DNA of 64,000 nucleotides, taken from assembly GCF_009746625.1 (NCBI RefSeq), contig NZ_VWXL01000047.1:62001-126000 (forward strand), read 5' to 3'. The stretch is from Caproicibacter fermentans. GTDB lineage: Bacteria; Bacillota; Clostridia; Oscillospirales; Acutalibacteraceae. The notes under the pieces were generated by a model. It was not told where the DNA came from. It saw only the letters and a list, made by a program, of their open reading frames with translations, and did no database searches. This document shows positions 6,820 to 15,542 of the stretch, one piece after another; within the stretch, counting starts at the first letter, position 1, and each line of letters starts with the position of its first letter. Made by a program: the position numbers and the translations under genes.

Positions 6820-8625
6820 ATGAACATTTACTCAACCATGTATCGGCCGAAAAAACCGGAAGGCATTGAAAAGCAAAAGGCCTACATCGTCGGCGGAGGC
6901 CTGGCCGGACTGGCGGCGGCGGCATTCCTGATTGACGACGCCGGCATGCCCGGAGAAAACATCACGATCTTGGAAAAACGCGACGATGTGGGCGGCAGCA
7001 TGGACGGCATGCGAAACGAATTCGGTTACCTGTGCCGCGGCGAGCGTGAGATGGAACCGTACATGGAATGCCTCTGGTATCTGTACAGTAAAATCCCCTC
7101 TCTGGAAAACAAGGGACGCACGGTGCTGGACGACATTGTGGATTTCAACCGTGACGAGCCGATTCACTCCGAATGCCGTGTGATTCTGAACCGGGGCGAA
7201 CGGTACAGCAAGGTTCATGATTACCGCTTCTCCCCCAAGGACATGGCCGACATGCAGCGTTTTCTCAGCCTGCCCGAGTCGGCTCTGGAAGACAAGAAGA
7301 TTGCAGACTTCTTTGACGAATCTTTCTTTCACAGCAGCTGCTGGATCAACTTTCACAGCTGCCTTGCGTTTAAGACCTACCACAGCGCGCTGGAATGCCA
7401 GCGGTATTTTCAGCGTTTTGCCCTGGAAGTCCGCCACGAATACCTTGAGGGAATTATTCACACGAAGTACTGCGAATATGACGCCATGATCCGCCCCCTG
7501 ATGACCTGGCTCTGCGACAAGGGCGTGAAAACGGCTTACGGCTGCTGGGTGTACGACCTTGAGATGGACGACGCCTGCAACACTGCAAAAGCCCTATTGC
7601 TCCGCCAAAACGGAGAGGAGTCCGTCATCCGTCTTGACGATCGGGATCTGGTTCTGATCACAAACGGCTCAATGACAACCAACAGCGCCTTTGGCGACAA
7701 CAAAACAGTCGCTCCAATCAACCGCGATACCGCCGACCTCGGAGCCTTTACGCTCTGGCAGAATCTTGCCAAAAAGAATGAGAAATTCGGGCATCCGGAA
7801 AAATTCATCGGCCAGATCGACAAGACAAAATGGGTTTCGTTCATGCCCACCATCAAGGGCTACCCGGAGCTTGTCAGCAGAATCGAGAAAATGACCGGCA
7901 GCAAGGCCGGAACCGGCGGCGCAATCACAATTTTGGATTCCAACTGGGATATGTCCTTCGAGCTGCACCACAATCCGTTCTTCCTTGACCAGAAGGATGA
8001 CGAACAGGTCATGTGGGGATACGGCTGCTACGGTGAAAACGTGGGCAACTATGTGAAAAAGCCCATGTGCGAATGCACCGGCGAGGAAATCATGACAGAG
8101 CTTCTCTATCATTTGAATATGCTCGACATCAAGGACGAAGTACTGTCCCATTCCTATATCTCCACCTGTATGATGCCGTATATCACCAGCCAGTTCATGC
8201 CAAGAAAGGTTTCGGACCGCCCGAAGAATGTTCCGGACGGCTGCACAAACATCGGTTTTCTGGGACAGTATGTCGAAGTACCCGAGGATGTTGTTTTTAC
8301 GGTTGAAATGTCGGTCCGCACCGGATTGGGAGCTGTCTATCAGCTCACAGGCATCGAAAAGGATATGCTGGAAGTTTACCCGTCGAAATACGACATTCGT
8401 TACACCGTCGAGCGCCTGAAAAAGTTTGCCGGAAAAACCGCCGCCGAAAAGCTGTCGGAGGACGACGTCCCGGCTTTAAAAAATCTTGACGGTGAACAGC
8501 TGCGGCAAATGGCGATTGCCCTGCTCAATTCCTATCCGCCGTATTACCGTATGTACCTTGGCCGCGATCAGACGGTTCCGCTGAAAGAGTCCGTCCTGCA
8601 TCCCGAGGCTCCGCTCAGCAAATAA
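6820..8625 (+). CDS. ohyA: Oleate hydratase (MCRA family flavoenzyme)
   Basis: FAD-dependent hydratase that adds water to the cis-9 double bond of oleate or linoleate, giving 10-hydroxy fatty acids; the family was formerly called 67-kDa myosin cross-reactive antigen. Length is 601 residues, normal for the family. The FAD-binding GGGLAG is at residues 25-30 and an acidic ILEKRDDVGGSMDG follows. The conserved RGGRE motif appears here as RGERE (residues 73-77), before MECLWYLY. AAGGAG precedes the ATG. It is monocistronic, behind TetR operators and followed by a terminator. The likely role is detoxification or saturation of free unsaturated fatty acids. Confidence 0.93.
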   Translation: MNIYSTMYRPKKPEGIEKQKAYIVGGGLAGLAAAAFLIDDAGMPGENITILEKRDDVGGSMDGMRNEFGYLCRGEREMEPYMECLWYLYSKIPSLENKGRTVLDDIVDFNRDEPIHSECRVILNRGERYSKVHDYRFSPKDMADMQRFLSLPESALEDKKIADFFDESFFHSSCWINFHSCLAFKTYHSALECQRYFQRFALEVRHEYLEGIIHTKYCEYDAMIRPLMTWLCDKGVKTAYGCWVYDLEMDDACNTAKALLLRQNGEESVIRLDDRDLVLITNGSMTTNSAFGDNKTVAPINRDTADLGAFTLWQNLAKKNEKFGHPEKFIGQIDKTKWVSFMPTIKGYPELVSRIEKMTGSKAGTGGAITILDSNWDMSFELHHNPFFLDQKDDEQVMWGYGCYGENVGNYVKKPMCECTGEEIMTELLYHLNMLDIKDEVLSHSYISTCMMPYITSQFMPRKVSDRPKNVPDGCTNIGFLGQYVEVPEDVVFTVEMSVRTGLGAVYQLTGIEKDMLEVYPSKYDIRYTVERLKKFAGKTAAEKLSEDDVPALKNLDGEQLRQMAIALLNSYPPYYRMYLGRDQTVPLKESVLHPEAPLSK

Positions 8626-8646
8626 AGAAATCTTAATCTTACTCCC

Positions 8647-8687
8647 GCGCCCGCATTCCTGAGCTTTCCTGAATGCGGGCGCTTTTC
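8647..8687 (+). terminator. Terminator after oleate hydratase
   Basis: 12-bp perfect stem GCGCCCGCATTC (8647-8658) with its complement at 8671-8682, a 12-base loop, then TTTTC. Confidence 0.88.
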
Positions 8688-8843
8688 ATTTTCTCCCGCC
8701 TTTCCCGTTCCGGTTTTATGAATTTTAATATGTTATCCTCCGGAATTATGCTATAATAATTTTATCAACTCTTCGGCCTGCGGAGCGGACCAGCCTGCTG
8801 CGTTAAAAAGGCGGAATTGAAAAAGTATCAAAGGTGGGAAAGC

Positions 8844-9377
8844 ATGAGCAGGGAATTTCTGGTTTTTTCTTATAAACTGCCCGGCAGCCGGTCCAACAGC
8901 CGGGTCTATGTATGGAGGGCGATCAAGGAATTCGGAGCGGTATTCCTTCAGCAGGGGGTTGTGCTGCTCCCCTATCGCGATGATTTGCACACCTCCCTTT
9001 CAGCCCTTCGAAAAAAGGTGATCTCTTTTGGGGGAATCTCAACTCTGGGAAAGCTTCAGTTTTTGGAAGAGGACGACGAAGCAGAGATCGTTTCCGAATT
9101 TACCGGGCAAATCGACGAGGAATATCGGGAGTTTATCAAAAATTGTCAGGCGCTGATCGATGAGCTGAAGCATGAAAATTCCTGCGGGGATTACAATTTT
9201 TCAGAGGTTACCGAGAACGAAGAAGAATACAAGAAATTTCAGCGCTGGTACGAAAAAATCGGAAGAAAAAACTACTTTCAATCCCAGTTGAAAGCTTCGG
9301 CGGCGGACGTCTTAAAGGAGGCAAAAAAGGAGCTTCAAACGTATTCGGAGGAGGTCTTTAAACGGGACGCCACTTGA
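8844..9377 (+). CDS. ChrB N-terminal-domain protein
   Basis: 177-residue protein matching the N-terminal domain of ChrB, a chromate-responsive regulator: SYKLPGSRSNSRVYVWR, then GAVFLQQGVVLLP, followed by a charged helical tail. The C-terminal ChrB domain is absent. The ATG at 8844 follows AAAGGTGGG; an in-frame TTG at 8817 would add 9 residues. Homologous domains control chromate transporters in other bacteria. The chromate-transporter halves in this window lie 7.7 kb away with their own LysR gene. The function of the isolated domain is unknown. Confidence 0.75.
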   Translation: MSREFLVFSYKLPGSRSNSRVYVWRAIKEFGAVFLQQGVVLLPYRDDLHTSLSALRKKVISFGGISTLGKLQFLEEDDEAEIVSEFTGQIDEEYREFIKNCQALIDELKHENSCGDYNFSEVTENEEEYKKFQRWYEKIGRKNYFQSQLKASAADVLKEAKKELQTYSEEVFKRDAT

Positions 9378-9404
9378 CGCCGCTTAAAGTAATGAGCCGC
9401 TTAT

Positions 9405-9443
9405 CCCCGCCGCCGCATCTTCGCGGCGGGGGTTCTTTTTTTT
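9405..9443 (+). terminator. Terminator after the ChrB-domain gene
   Basis: 9-bp stem CCCCGCCGC (9405-9413) with GCGGCGGGG (9423-9431), a 9-base loop, then a run of T interrupted by one C. Confidence 0.9.
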
Positions 9444-9457
9444 TAATAACTTTTCCC

Positions 9458-9485
9458 TTGACTTTTTTGTAATGATCGTTACAAT
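9458..9485 (+). promoter_or_regulatory. Promoter of the MFS transporter gene
   Basis: TTGACT at 9458-9463 and TACAAT at 9480-9485, 16-base spacer. The spacer is occupied by palindrome 1. Confidence 0.65.
9467..9484. promoter_or_regulatory. Palindromic operator 1 (MFS promoter)
   Basis: TTGTAATGATCGTTACAA, an 18-bp near-perfect palindrome between -35 and -10. The TGTAATGATCRTTACA core recurs in operator 2, 25 bp further on. Confidence 0.65.
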
Positions 9486-9492
9486 ATTATTA

Positions 9493-9508
9493 TGTAATGA
9501 TCATTACA
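9493..9508. promoter_or_regulatory. Palindromic operator 2 (MFS promoter)
   Basis: TGTAATGATCATTACA, a perfect 16-bp palindrome at the expected transcription start. Two such sites suggest tight repression by a dimeric TetR- or MarR-type protein; no such gene is adjacent. Confidence 0.65.
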
Positions 9509-9560
9509 AATACCTATTTTACGCGGAACGCGCGCCCCGAGTAAAAGACAAGGAGCAAAA

Positions 9561-10799
9561 TTGAGAAAACAGTTTGAAGCATACCGTATGTATCTGATCT
9601 TCTCCTGCTTGTACGCACTGTTCTACTCGTTAAATTCGACGGTTACGATGGTGTATCAGGTAGAAATTCTTCACTTAAGTCCGTTGCAGCTGGTTTTAAC
9701 CGGCACGGCTTTTGAAGCCTCCTGTTTTCTTTCCCAGGTTCCCACCGGGATTGTGGCGGACCTTTACAGCCGAAAACTCTCCGTGATTCTTGGAGTCGGT
9801 CTGACCGGGCTCGGATTCCTCATTCAGGGAAGCATTCCAAGTTACCCGGCCGTCATGGCCTCCCAGGTTTTTCTTGGAATCGGTTCCACCTTTATCGATG
9901 GAGCTCTTGAGGCCTGGATTGCCGATGAGGACCGCGCAAAAGGACTGAATACGGTCTATCTGAGGGGCGCGCAGTTTGGACAAATCGGCGCGCTGGCGGG
10001 GATTCTGCTGAGCACCGTTCTCGGCAATCTATCGCTCGTTCTTCCCATCCTTATGGGCGGGGGGCTGATGCTGACACTGTGCCTGTTCTTAGCTCTTTCC
10101 ATGCCGGAGGTCCATTTCCACCCCGCCGCCCCGGAGGAACTGAATTCCTTTCAAAAAATAGGGTTCACCCTGCGGTCGGGAATAAAAATCATAAGGACAA
10201 AAACAGTACTGCTGCTTCTCCTGTGCATGGCTCTGTTCACCGGCCTTGCAAGCGAAGGCTACGACCGTCTGAACACCGATCATTTTCTGAATGATACCAC
10301 TCTCCCCCGCCTGGGAAATTTGAAGCCTGTGACCTGGTTCGGGATCTTCGGAATACTGGTCATGCTTCTCAGTACTCTTGTCATGCAGTTCGCAGTAAAA
10401 AGAAAGAAAGCTTCGTCGTCCCTTGGGTCTGTGGAACAGTTGTCGCTGATTAATTTTTTCTATCTTCTGAGTATGCTGCTTTTCGGCATTACAAGAAATT
10501 TCAGTCTGATGCTTCTCTCTTATCTCACAATTAATACCTTAAAGGCCTTGAACCGGCCGATTCTCAGTGCGCTGCTCACCAACCAGATTGACAGAAGCGT
10601 CCGGGCAACCGTTCTTTCGACAAACGAGCAGGTCAACTCGCTGGGAGAAATTCTGGGGGGACCTTTGATCGGGCTGCTTGCGGAAAAGTTTTCGGTTGGT
10701 TTTGGCATTTCCGCAACGGTGATCTTTTTGATTCCGGTGTCTCTTCTTCTGCTGATCATTAGAAACCGGGAGTTAAAAAATCCGGCGGAGCAAACCTGA
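9561..10799 (+). CDS. MFS transporter (drug-efflux-like)
   Basis: Integral membrane transporter of 412 residues with about 12 hydrophobic segments. A short cytoplasmic VADLYSRK loop between helices 2 and 3 corresponds to the MFS motif A. The start is TTG at 9561, supported by AAGGAG 6 bases upstream and no closer ATG. It resembles MFS proteins of the tetracycline/macrolide-efflux type with two six-helix halves joined near residue 200. The tandem palindromes at its promoter suggest ligand-induced expression. The substrate is not known. Confidence 0.88.
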   Translation: MRKQFEAYRMYLIFSCLYALFYSLNSTVTMVYQVEILHLSPLQLVLTGTAFEASCFLSQVPTGIVADLYSRKLSVILGVGLTGLGFLIQGSIPSYPAVMASQVFLGIGSTFIDGALEAWIADEDRAKGLNTVYLRGAQFGQIGALAGILLSTVLGNLSLVLPILMGGGLMLTLCLFLALSMPEVHFHPAAPEELNSFQKIGFTLRSGIKIIRTKTVLLLLLCMALFTGLASEGYDRLNTDHFLNDTTLPRLGNLKPVTWFGIFGILVMLLSTLVMQFAVKRKKASSSLGSVEQLSLINFFYLLSMLLFGITRNFSLMLLSYLTINTLKALNRPILSALLTNQIDRSVRATVLSTNEQVNSLGEILGGPLIGLLAEKFSVGFGISATVIFLIPVSLLLLIIRNRELKNPAEQT

Positions 10800-10841
10800 A
10801 CGCACCGTTTCAGTAATTTCCCGAATCGTTTCATCTGTTTC

Positions 10842-10873
10842 AATCCGAGCCTTGCAGGGGTTCGGATTTTTTT
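10842..10873 (+). terminator. Terminator after the MFS transporter
   Basis: AATCCGA (10842-10848) pairs with TCGGATT (10862-10868), followed by T6. It lies 22 bases before the convergent ROK gene stop. Confidence 0.8.
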
Positions 10874-10895
10874 ATGCGGAATCGTTCCGCCGTAC

Positions 10896-12059
10896 TCAAA
10901 TATGCTCCAGAAACGAATGGACGCATAAAGCCGCCGGGGATAATTCCATATTTTTGAGCGGAAGTATTTGGATCATATCATAAATCGGAGTTAACTGATA
11001 CTCATAAATAAATGTTTTAAAGTATTCGGAAAAGCGGACGGAAGAAAACAAAGTCCCGACAATCATGATCTTATGAATGTCGATCAGCGTATGGGCGTTA
11101 ATGACGGCAATCGCAAAATATCTGGCATTCCGTTTCAGCAATCGGTTGATTTCGATGGAACCGTTGTCAGCCGCTTTCAGAATCAGTTCCAGAGAAATAT
11201 TTTCTGCGCTGCCTTCACAAAGGCCATACAATTCCGGGCACCATTCGGGCGAGAATTGTTCCGTGATTTCTTTTGTCATCCTGTCGATGGAAATGACGCT
11301 TTCCAAACAGCCGCGGCGTCGGCACAACGGACAATAGTCACCCTCCGGGTCGATGATCGTATGGCCGATTTCCATGGAAAAATAGGATTCTCCGCGGTAA
11401 ATTTCTCCGTCTTTCAAAAAGGTGGCCCCAATACCCGGCTGCATGTATTTAATAAAAATAAAATTATCTTCGTCGGACGTCATCTGTTCCAGCAATGCGC
11501 TGCAGCGGATTCCGTTATCCATGACCACGGGAATATGCAGCGCTTCTTCCATAGGCTTTCTGACTGCCACCGGAACGTTCCAGATTCCGTGAATGCTTTT
11601 TTCACCGTCCGTCAACCCCTTGATACTAACGCCGACGCCGATCAGTTGAGAAGGAGAAATTCCGGCCGAAGCAATTAGTTCACTAACGCAATTAATTATC
11701 TTTAAGATATGCCGATTCCCGTCGGGGTCAATCGAAAGGCGGCTGGTTTTCATCGGGTTTAACGCCATATCCGTCAATACAATCGCTGTCGTATGATGGT
11801 TGATGGTGACGCCGATGCAATACGCGGCATTCTGATTGATCGCTATCTTGATTTCTCTGCGGCCGGCTTTTCCGGTTACAATCGCTTTTGTCTCCTGAAT
11901 CAGCCGATCCTGCTCCAATTCCCCGCAAAGCTTCGTGATGACCGACGCGGACAAGTGAAGTTCCTGCGCAATACGCTTTTTGGATAAGTCTTTTTTGCGA
12001 TACAGCAAGGTTAAAATATCCCTTTTATTTTTCTGCTTGATCTCGTAGCTATGCGCCAT
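10896..12059 (-). CDS. ROK-family transcriptional repressor (NagC/XylR type)
   Basis: ROK regulator of 387 residues. A winged helix-turn-helix spans about residues 10-55 (KKRIAQELHLSASVITKLCGELE). It is followed by a sugar-kinase-like fold with the ROK zinc site: His233 and Cys243, Cys246, Cys251 in CPLCRRRGC. The ATP-binding DxGxT motif of true kinases is not seen (IGVTINHHTT), so it is a sensor rather than a kinase. GAGGTG precedes the ATG. It is divergent from the symporter-sulfatase operon with an inverted repeat in between, so it likely represses that operon until a sugar binds. Confidence 0.9.
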   Translation of the reverse strand: MAHSYEIKQKNKRDILTLLYRKKDLSKKRIAQELHLSASVITKLCGELEQDRLIQETKAIVTGKAGRREIKIAINQNAAYCIGVTINHHTTAIVLTDMALNPMKTSRLSIDPDGNRHILKIINCVSELIASAGISPSQLIGVGVSIKGLTDGEKSIHGIWNVPVAVRKPMEEALHIPVVMDNGIRCSALLEQMTSDEDNFIFIKYMQPGIGATFLKDGEIYRGESYFSMEIGHTIIDPEGDYCPLCRRRGCLESVISIDRMTKEITEQFSPEWCPELYGLCEGSAENISLELILKAADNGSIEINRLLKRNARYFAIAVINAHTLIDIHKIMIVGTLFSSVRFSEYFKTFIYEYQLTPIYDMIQILPLKNMELSPAALCVHSFLEHI

Positions 12060-12117
12060 ACATTTTCACCTCAAAGTAATATTAGCAAAAAAGCCAAAAA
12101 TTTTCAACTTTATTTAC

Positions 12118-12146
12118 TTGACATAGTGAATCAATTAAAGTATTAT
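12118..12146 (+). promoter_or_regulatory. Promoter of the symporter-sulfatase operon
   Basis: TTGACA at 12118-12123 and TATTAT at 12141-12146, 17-base spacer. A TATAAT overlaps at 12144-12149 with longer spacing. Confidence 0.7.
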
Positions 12147-12159
12147 AATGGTAATATAA

Positions 12160-12172
12160 TTTACTTGGTAAA
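12160..12172. promoter_or_regulatory. Probable ROK operator
   Basis: TTTAC-TTG-GTAAA inverted repeat just downstream of the predicted transcription start. ROK repressors commonly bind TTTA/TAAA-flanked sites at this position; the assignment is by location. Confidence 0.45.
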
Positions 12173-12197
12173 CTATATATTTAAGGAGGCAGTTGTA

Positions 12198-13955
12198 ATG
12201 ACAGCATGGGCTCTTGGTTCTTTCGTCTTTTTTACCGCTTTGGTAGCAGTGATTTCCTGGTGGATGACACGCAACGACAACTTATCGACCAACACAGGAT
12301 ATTTTCTGGCAGGCCGCAGTTTAACGGGTGTTGTAATCGCAGGTTCCCTTATTTTAACAAACCTGTCCGCAGAACAGCTGGTCGGAACAAACGGCCTCGG
12401 TTTTCAATCCGGCCTTTCCAGCATGTCGTGGGAAGCAACGTCCGGCGTTACTTTGGTATTTATGGCGCTGATTTTCCTGCCGCGTTATTTAAAGGGAGGC
12501 TTTACCACCGTCCCCGATTTTCTGGAGGAACGTTTTGACGAAGGAACCAGAAATCTGGTGACGGCATTGTTTTTGATGAGCCTTGCGCTCGTCACGCTGC
12601 CCATCGTGCTCTATGCCGGCGGAATTGCCCTGAATTCCCTTTTTAACGTGGGGGAATTGTTACATATGGATTCTGCAAGCTCGCTCTGTTTCGTCATCGC
12701 GCTGATCGGTATCGTTGGCGGAATTTACGCGATTTTCGGGGGGCTGAAGGCCGTCGCGGTATCGGACACGATCAACGGGATCGGGCTGCTGATCGGCGGT
12801 TTGCTCATTCCGATCCTGGGGCTGCTGGCTCTTGGGAACGGCAATTTGATTGCAGGCTTCAGCAGTCTGATTGTCAACAGTCCGGAGCGGATGGATTCCC
12901 TGGGTTCGGCAAAACTCCCCGGCACCGCTCCTCTTGGCACTCTATTCACCGGGATGATTCTGGTCAACACGTTCTACTGGTGTACCAATCAGCAGATTGT
13001 TCAGCGCACATTTGCCGCCAAAGATTTGGTTGAGGGGCAAAAAGGCGTCCTGCTTGCCGGGTTCATTAAAATATTCACCCCCATTATTCTGGTCATTCCG
13101 GGAGTGATCGCCTATCAGCTGTACGGATCCGAAATTAAAAACATCGACTCCGCCTATTCCGTTCTGGTCAACCATGTATTGCCCGTGCCGCTCATCGGCT
13201 TCTTCGGCGCCGTCATGTTCGGCGCGGTGCTGAGCAGCTTCAATTCCGCGCTGAACTCAGCCGCCACCATGTTTTGCATTAATGTTTACAAACCGATTTT
13301 CAACAAAAACGTGTCCGACAAAAAGCTGGTTTTCATCGGCAAAGTATTTGGTATTATTCTTGCAATCTTCTCGATTCTCGTGGCGCCGCAAATCGCCAAG
13401 GCGCCGAACGGTCTGTACACGTTTATGAAGAGCGTGATGGGCTTCTTCAATATTCCGACGCTGGTTGTCGTGTTAATGGGCTTTGCGACAAAGAAGGTTC
13501 CGCCCATCGGCGCTAAAATTTCCATCGCGTTCTTTATTGCCGCTTACGCGTTATATAAATTTGTGTTCCCAATCCCGATCCATTTTCTCTATGTCTACGC
13601 GATTCTGTTCCTGTGCTGCATCGCGATCATGCTGATTGCCGGTAAGATCGCGCCGATGAAAAAAGAATACCATCAAAAGGATGTCGGCCAGGTAGACCTG
13701 ACCTCCTGGAAATATGCAAAACCGATTTCGTTCATGGTCCTCACGACAACCCTTTATGTCTATTTCCTGTTTTCTCGCTTTGGAATCGTGTTCCACGGCG
13801 AAAATTACGGCGGGCGCTTCACGGTCATAACACTCATTTATCTCGTTCTGTCCGCCGCCGGGTTTGTCTATATTCGGAAACGTCACAACAAAGTCTTTCT
13901 GGAAGAAAGGTCTCAAAAAAATGAAGAAGCGGAAGAGGGAGTAAGAATTCAATGA
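12198..13955 (+). CDS. Sodium/solute symporter, SSS family (YidK-like)
   Basis: Sodium-coupled symporter of 585 residues with about 13 membrane helices, carrying the SSS signature region (FLAGRSL, AEQLVGTNGLGFQSG, FSSFNSALNSAAT-like segment near residue 350). The ATG at 12198 has AAGGAGG 9 bases upstream. A longer frame open to 12051 would run back through the promoter and is not used. Its stop overlaps the sulfatase start (ATGA). E. coli YidK lies beside the sulfatase YidJ, so this pair probably imports a sugar or sulfated sugar. Expression is likely under the divergent ROK regulator. Confidence 0.9.
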   Translation: MTAWALGSFVFFTALVAVISWWMTRNDNLSTNTGYFLAGRSLTGVVIAGSLILTNLSAEQLVGTNGLGFQSGLSSMSWEATSGVTLVFMALIFLPRYLKGGFTTVPDFLEERFDEGTRNLVTALFLMSLALVTLPIVLYAGGIALNSLFNVGELLHMDSASSLCFVIALIGIVGGIYAIFGGLKAVAVSDTINGIGLLIGGLLIPILGLLALGNGNLIAGFSSLIVNSPERMDSLGSAKLPGTAPLGTLFTGMILVNTFYWCTNQQIVQRTFAAKDLVEGQKGVLLAGFIKIFTPIILVIPGVIAYQLYGSEIKNIDSAYSVLVNHVLPVPLIGFFGAVMFGAVLSSFNSALNSAATMFCINVYKPIFNKNVSDKKLVFIGKVFGIILAIFSILVAPQIAKAPNGLYTFMKSVMGFFNIPTLVVVLMGFATKKVPPIGAKISIAFFIAAYALYKFVFPIPIHFLYVYAILFLCCIAIMLIAGKIAPMKKEYHQKDVGQVDLTSWKYAKPISFMVLTTTLYVYFLFSRFGIVFHGENYGGRFTVITLIYLVLSAAGFVYIRKRHNKVFLEERSQKNEEAEEGVRIQ

Positions 13956-15460
13956 AAAAAAGACAAGTTGTACTGATTATGACGGATACAACGCGAAAAG
14001 ATATGCTTGGCTGCTACGGAAATCAAAAAATGAAAACCCCAAATCTGGACCGCATGGCAAAACAGGGAATAAAATATGAAAACGCTTACACCTGCCAGCC
14101 CGTATGCGGCCCGGCACGCTCCGCGATTTTTACCGGGACATTCCCTCACAGCAACGGCGTCGTCACAAACTGCGTTCCGTTTGGAGCGAATGTGAAAACA
14201 ATCGGCCACCGCCTGACGGATCATGGAATTCACTGCGGTTATGTTGGAAAATGGCATCTGGACGGGGGGGACTATTTTGGCCTGGGTTCCTGCCCGGAAG
14301 GTTGGGATCCGGATTACTGGTACGACATGAAATGCTACCTGAACGAGCTTTCCGATCAGGACAAAAGCCGTTCCCGCCGCATGGAAACGGCTTTTGACCC
14401 TGATTGGACCGAAGGAATGACCTATGCCGGCCGCTGTACGAGCAGGGCCCTGGATTTTCTGGAACGGTATTGGGATGAAAACTTTTTTCTGACGGTTTCC
14501 TTCGACGAACCCCACGGGCCCTGCATCTGTCCGGCGCCGTGGAACACCATGTACGACGGCTTTCAGTTTGACGATAACCCAAACTTTCAGGATGATTTAT
14601 CAAAAAAGCCGTTTTTTCAGCAGCTTTGGGCCGGCGATGCGATCCACCAGCCAAAAGAGGAGATCAATCACCCATCCCGCGCGCTTTCTCTGTTTCTGGG
14701 CTGCAACAGTTTTGTCGATTACGAAATCGGAAAACTTCTTGACAAAATCGAGGATCTGATTCCGGACGCTCTCGTCATTTTCACTTCTGATCACGGCGAC
14801 ATGCTCGGGGCTCACCGTCTCCAGATGAAGAACGCGGCGCCTTACAAGGAAATCGCCAATATTCCCCTGATCATAAAAGGGGGAGAACGCGGCAAAACCA
14901 TCCGGTTCCCGGCTTCTCACATTGATCTGGTCCCCACAATCATGGACTATATGGGACTCCCCCTCCCCCATTTATTGGAGGGAAAAAGTATGCTTCCGCA
15001 AATAAAAAATTCCGGAAAAAAGATTAACGACAATGTATTTACGGAATTTACCCGTTACGAAGTCGATCACGATGGATTTGGCGGGCTGCAGATGACACGC
15101 GCCATTGTAAATGAAAAATACAAGCTGGTCATCAATCTTCTCGACAGCGACGAGTTCTACGATTTGGAGCAGGACCCCTGGGAGGTGGAAAACCGCATTA
15201 ACGACCCGGCATATCAGGCGATCCGCAGCAAAATGCACGATTTGCTGCTGGACCACATGAACCAAACCCGGGATCTCTTCCGCGGTTATCAATGGGCGTG
15301 CCGCTCCTGGCGCCCCGAAAAGAAGGCCGCCTGGGCCAATTCGGGATTTACCCGTCAGCGGGAAAATGAAGAATACGAGCCACGGCAGCTGGATTACGAT
15401 ACGGGTCTGCCGATGGAGAAAGCCACGCGGATGAAAACCACGAAGGACGAAAAAAACTGA
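13952..15460 (+). CDS. Sulfatase (YidJ-like, Cys-type)
   Basis: Type I sulfatase of 502 residues that would hydrolyse a sulfate ester. The active-site motif CGPARSAIFTG (Cys52 to Gly62) fits C-x-P-x-R-x4-T-G, in which the Cys must be oxidised to formylglycine. Metal ligands include Asp12 in MTDTTR and the TSDHGDM segment. No signal peptide is seen, so it acts on an imported substrate in the cytoplasm. Translationally coupled to the symporter. A maturase of the anSME type should exist elsewhere; neither radical SAM gene in this window is an obvious candidate. The natural substrate is unknown. Confidence 0.92.
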   Translation: MKKRQVVLIMTDTTRKDMLGCYGNQKMKTPNLDRMAKQGIKYENAYTCQPVCGPARSAIFTGTFPHSNGVVTNCVPFGANVKTIGHRLTDHGIHCGYVGKWHLDGGDYFGLGSCPEGWDPDYWYDMKCYLNELSDQDKSRSRRMETAFDPDWTEGMTYAGRCTSRALDFLERYWDENFFLTVSFDEPHGPCICPAPWNTMYDGFQFDDNPNFQDDLSKKPFFQQLWAGDAIHQPKEEINHPSRALSLFLGCNSFVDYEIGKLLDKIEDLIPDALVIFTSDHGDMLGAHRLQMKNAAPYKEIANIPLIIKGGERGKTIRFPASHIDLVPTIMDYMGLPLPHLLEGKSMLPQIKNSGKKINDNVFTEFTRYEVDHDGFGGLQMTRAIVNEKYKLVINLLDSDEFYDLEQDPWEVENRINDPAYQAIRSKMHDLLLDHMNQTRDLFRGYQWACRSWRPEKKAAWANSGFTRQRENEEYEPRQLDYDTGLPMEKATRMKTTKDEKN

Positions 15461-15472
15461 CGCACGGCACAC

Positions 15473-15503
15473 ACAGGGGACGCGGCTCACGTCCCCTGTT
15501 TCA
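15473..15503 (+). terminator. Terminator after the sulfatase gene
   Basis: 10-bp stem ACAGGGGACG (15473-15482) with CGTCCCCTGT (15490-15499), a 7-base loop, then TTTC. Confidence 0.75.
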
Positions 15504-15542
15504 TTGAGCGAAGGGTCCGGGAGCCGCTCGCATTGCCGCGCT

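Noticed and set aside
12051-12197. N-terminal extension of the sodium/solute symporter
   Set aside because: It runs across the promoter, and AAGGAGG directs translation to 12198.
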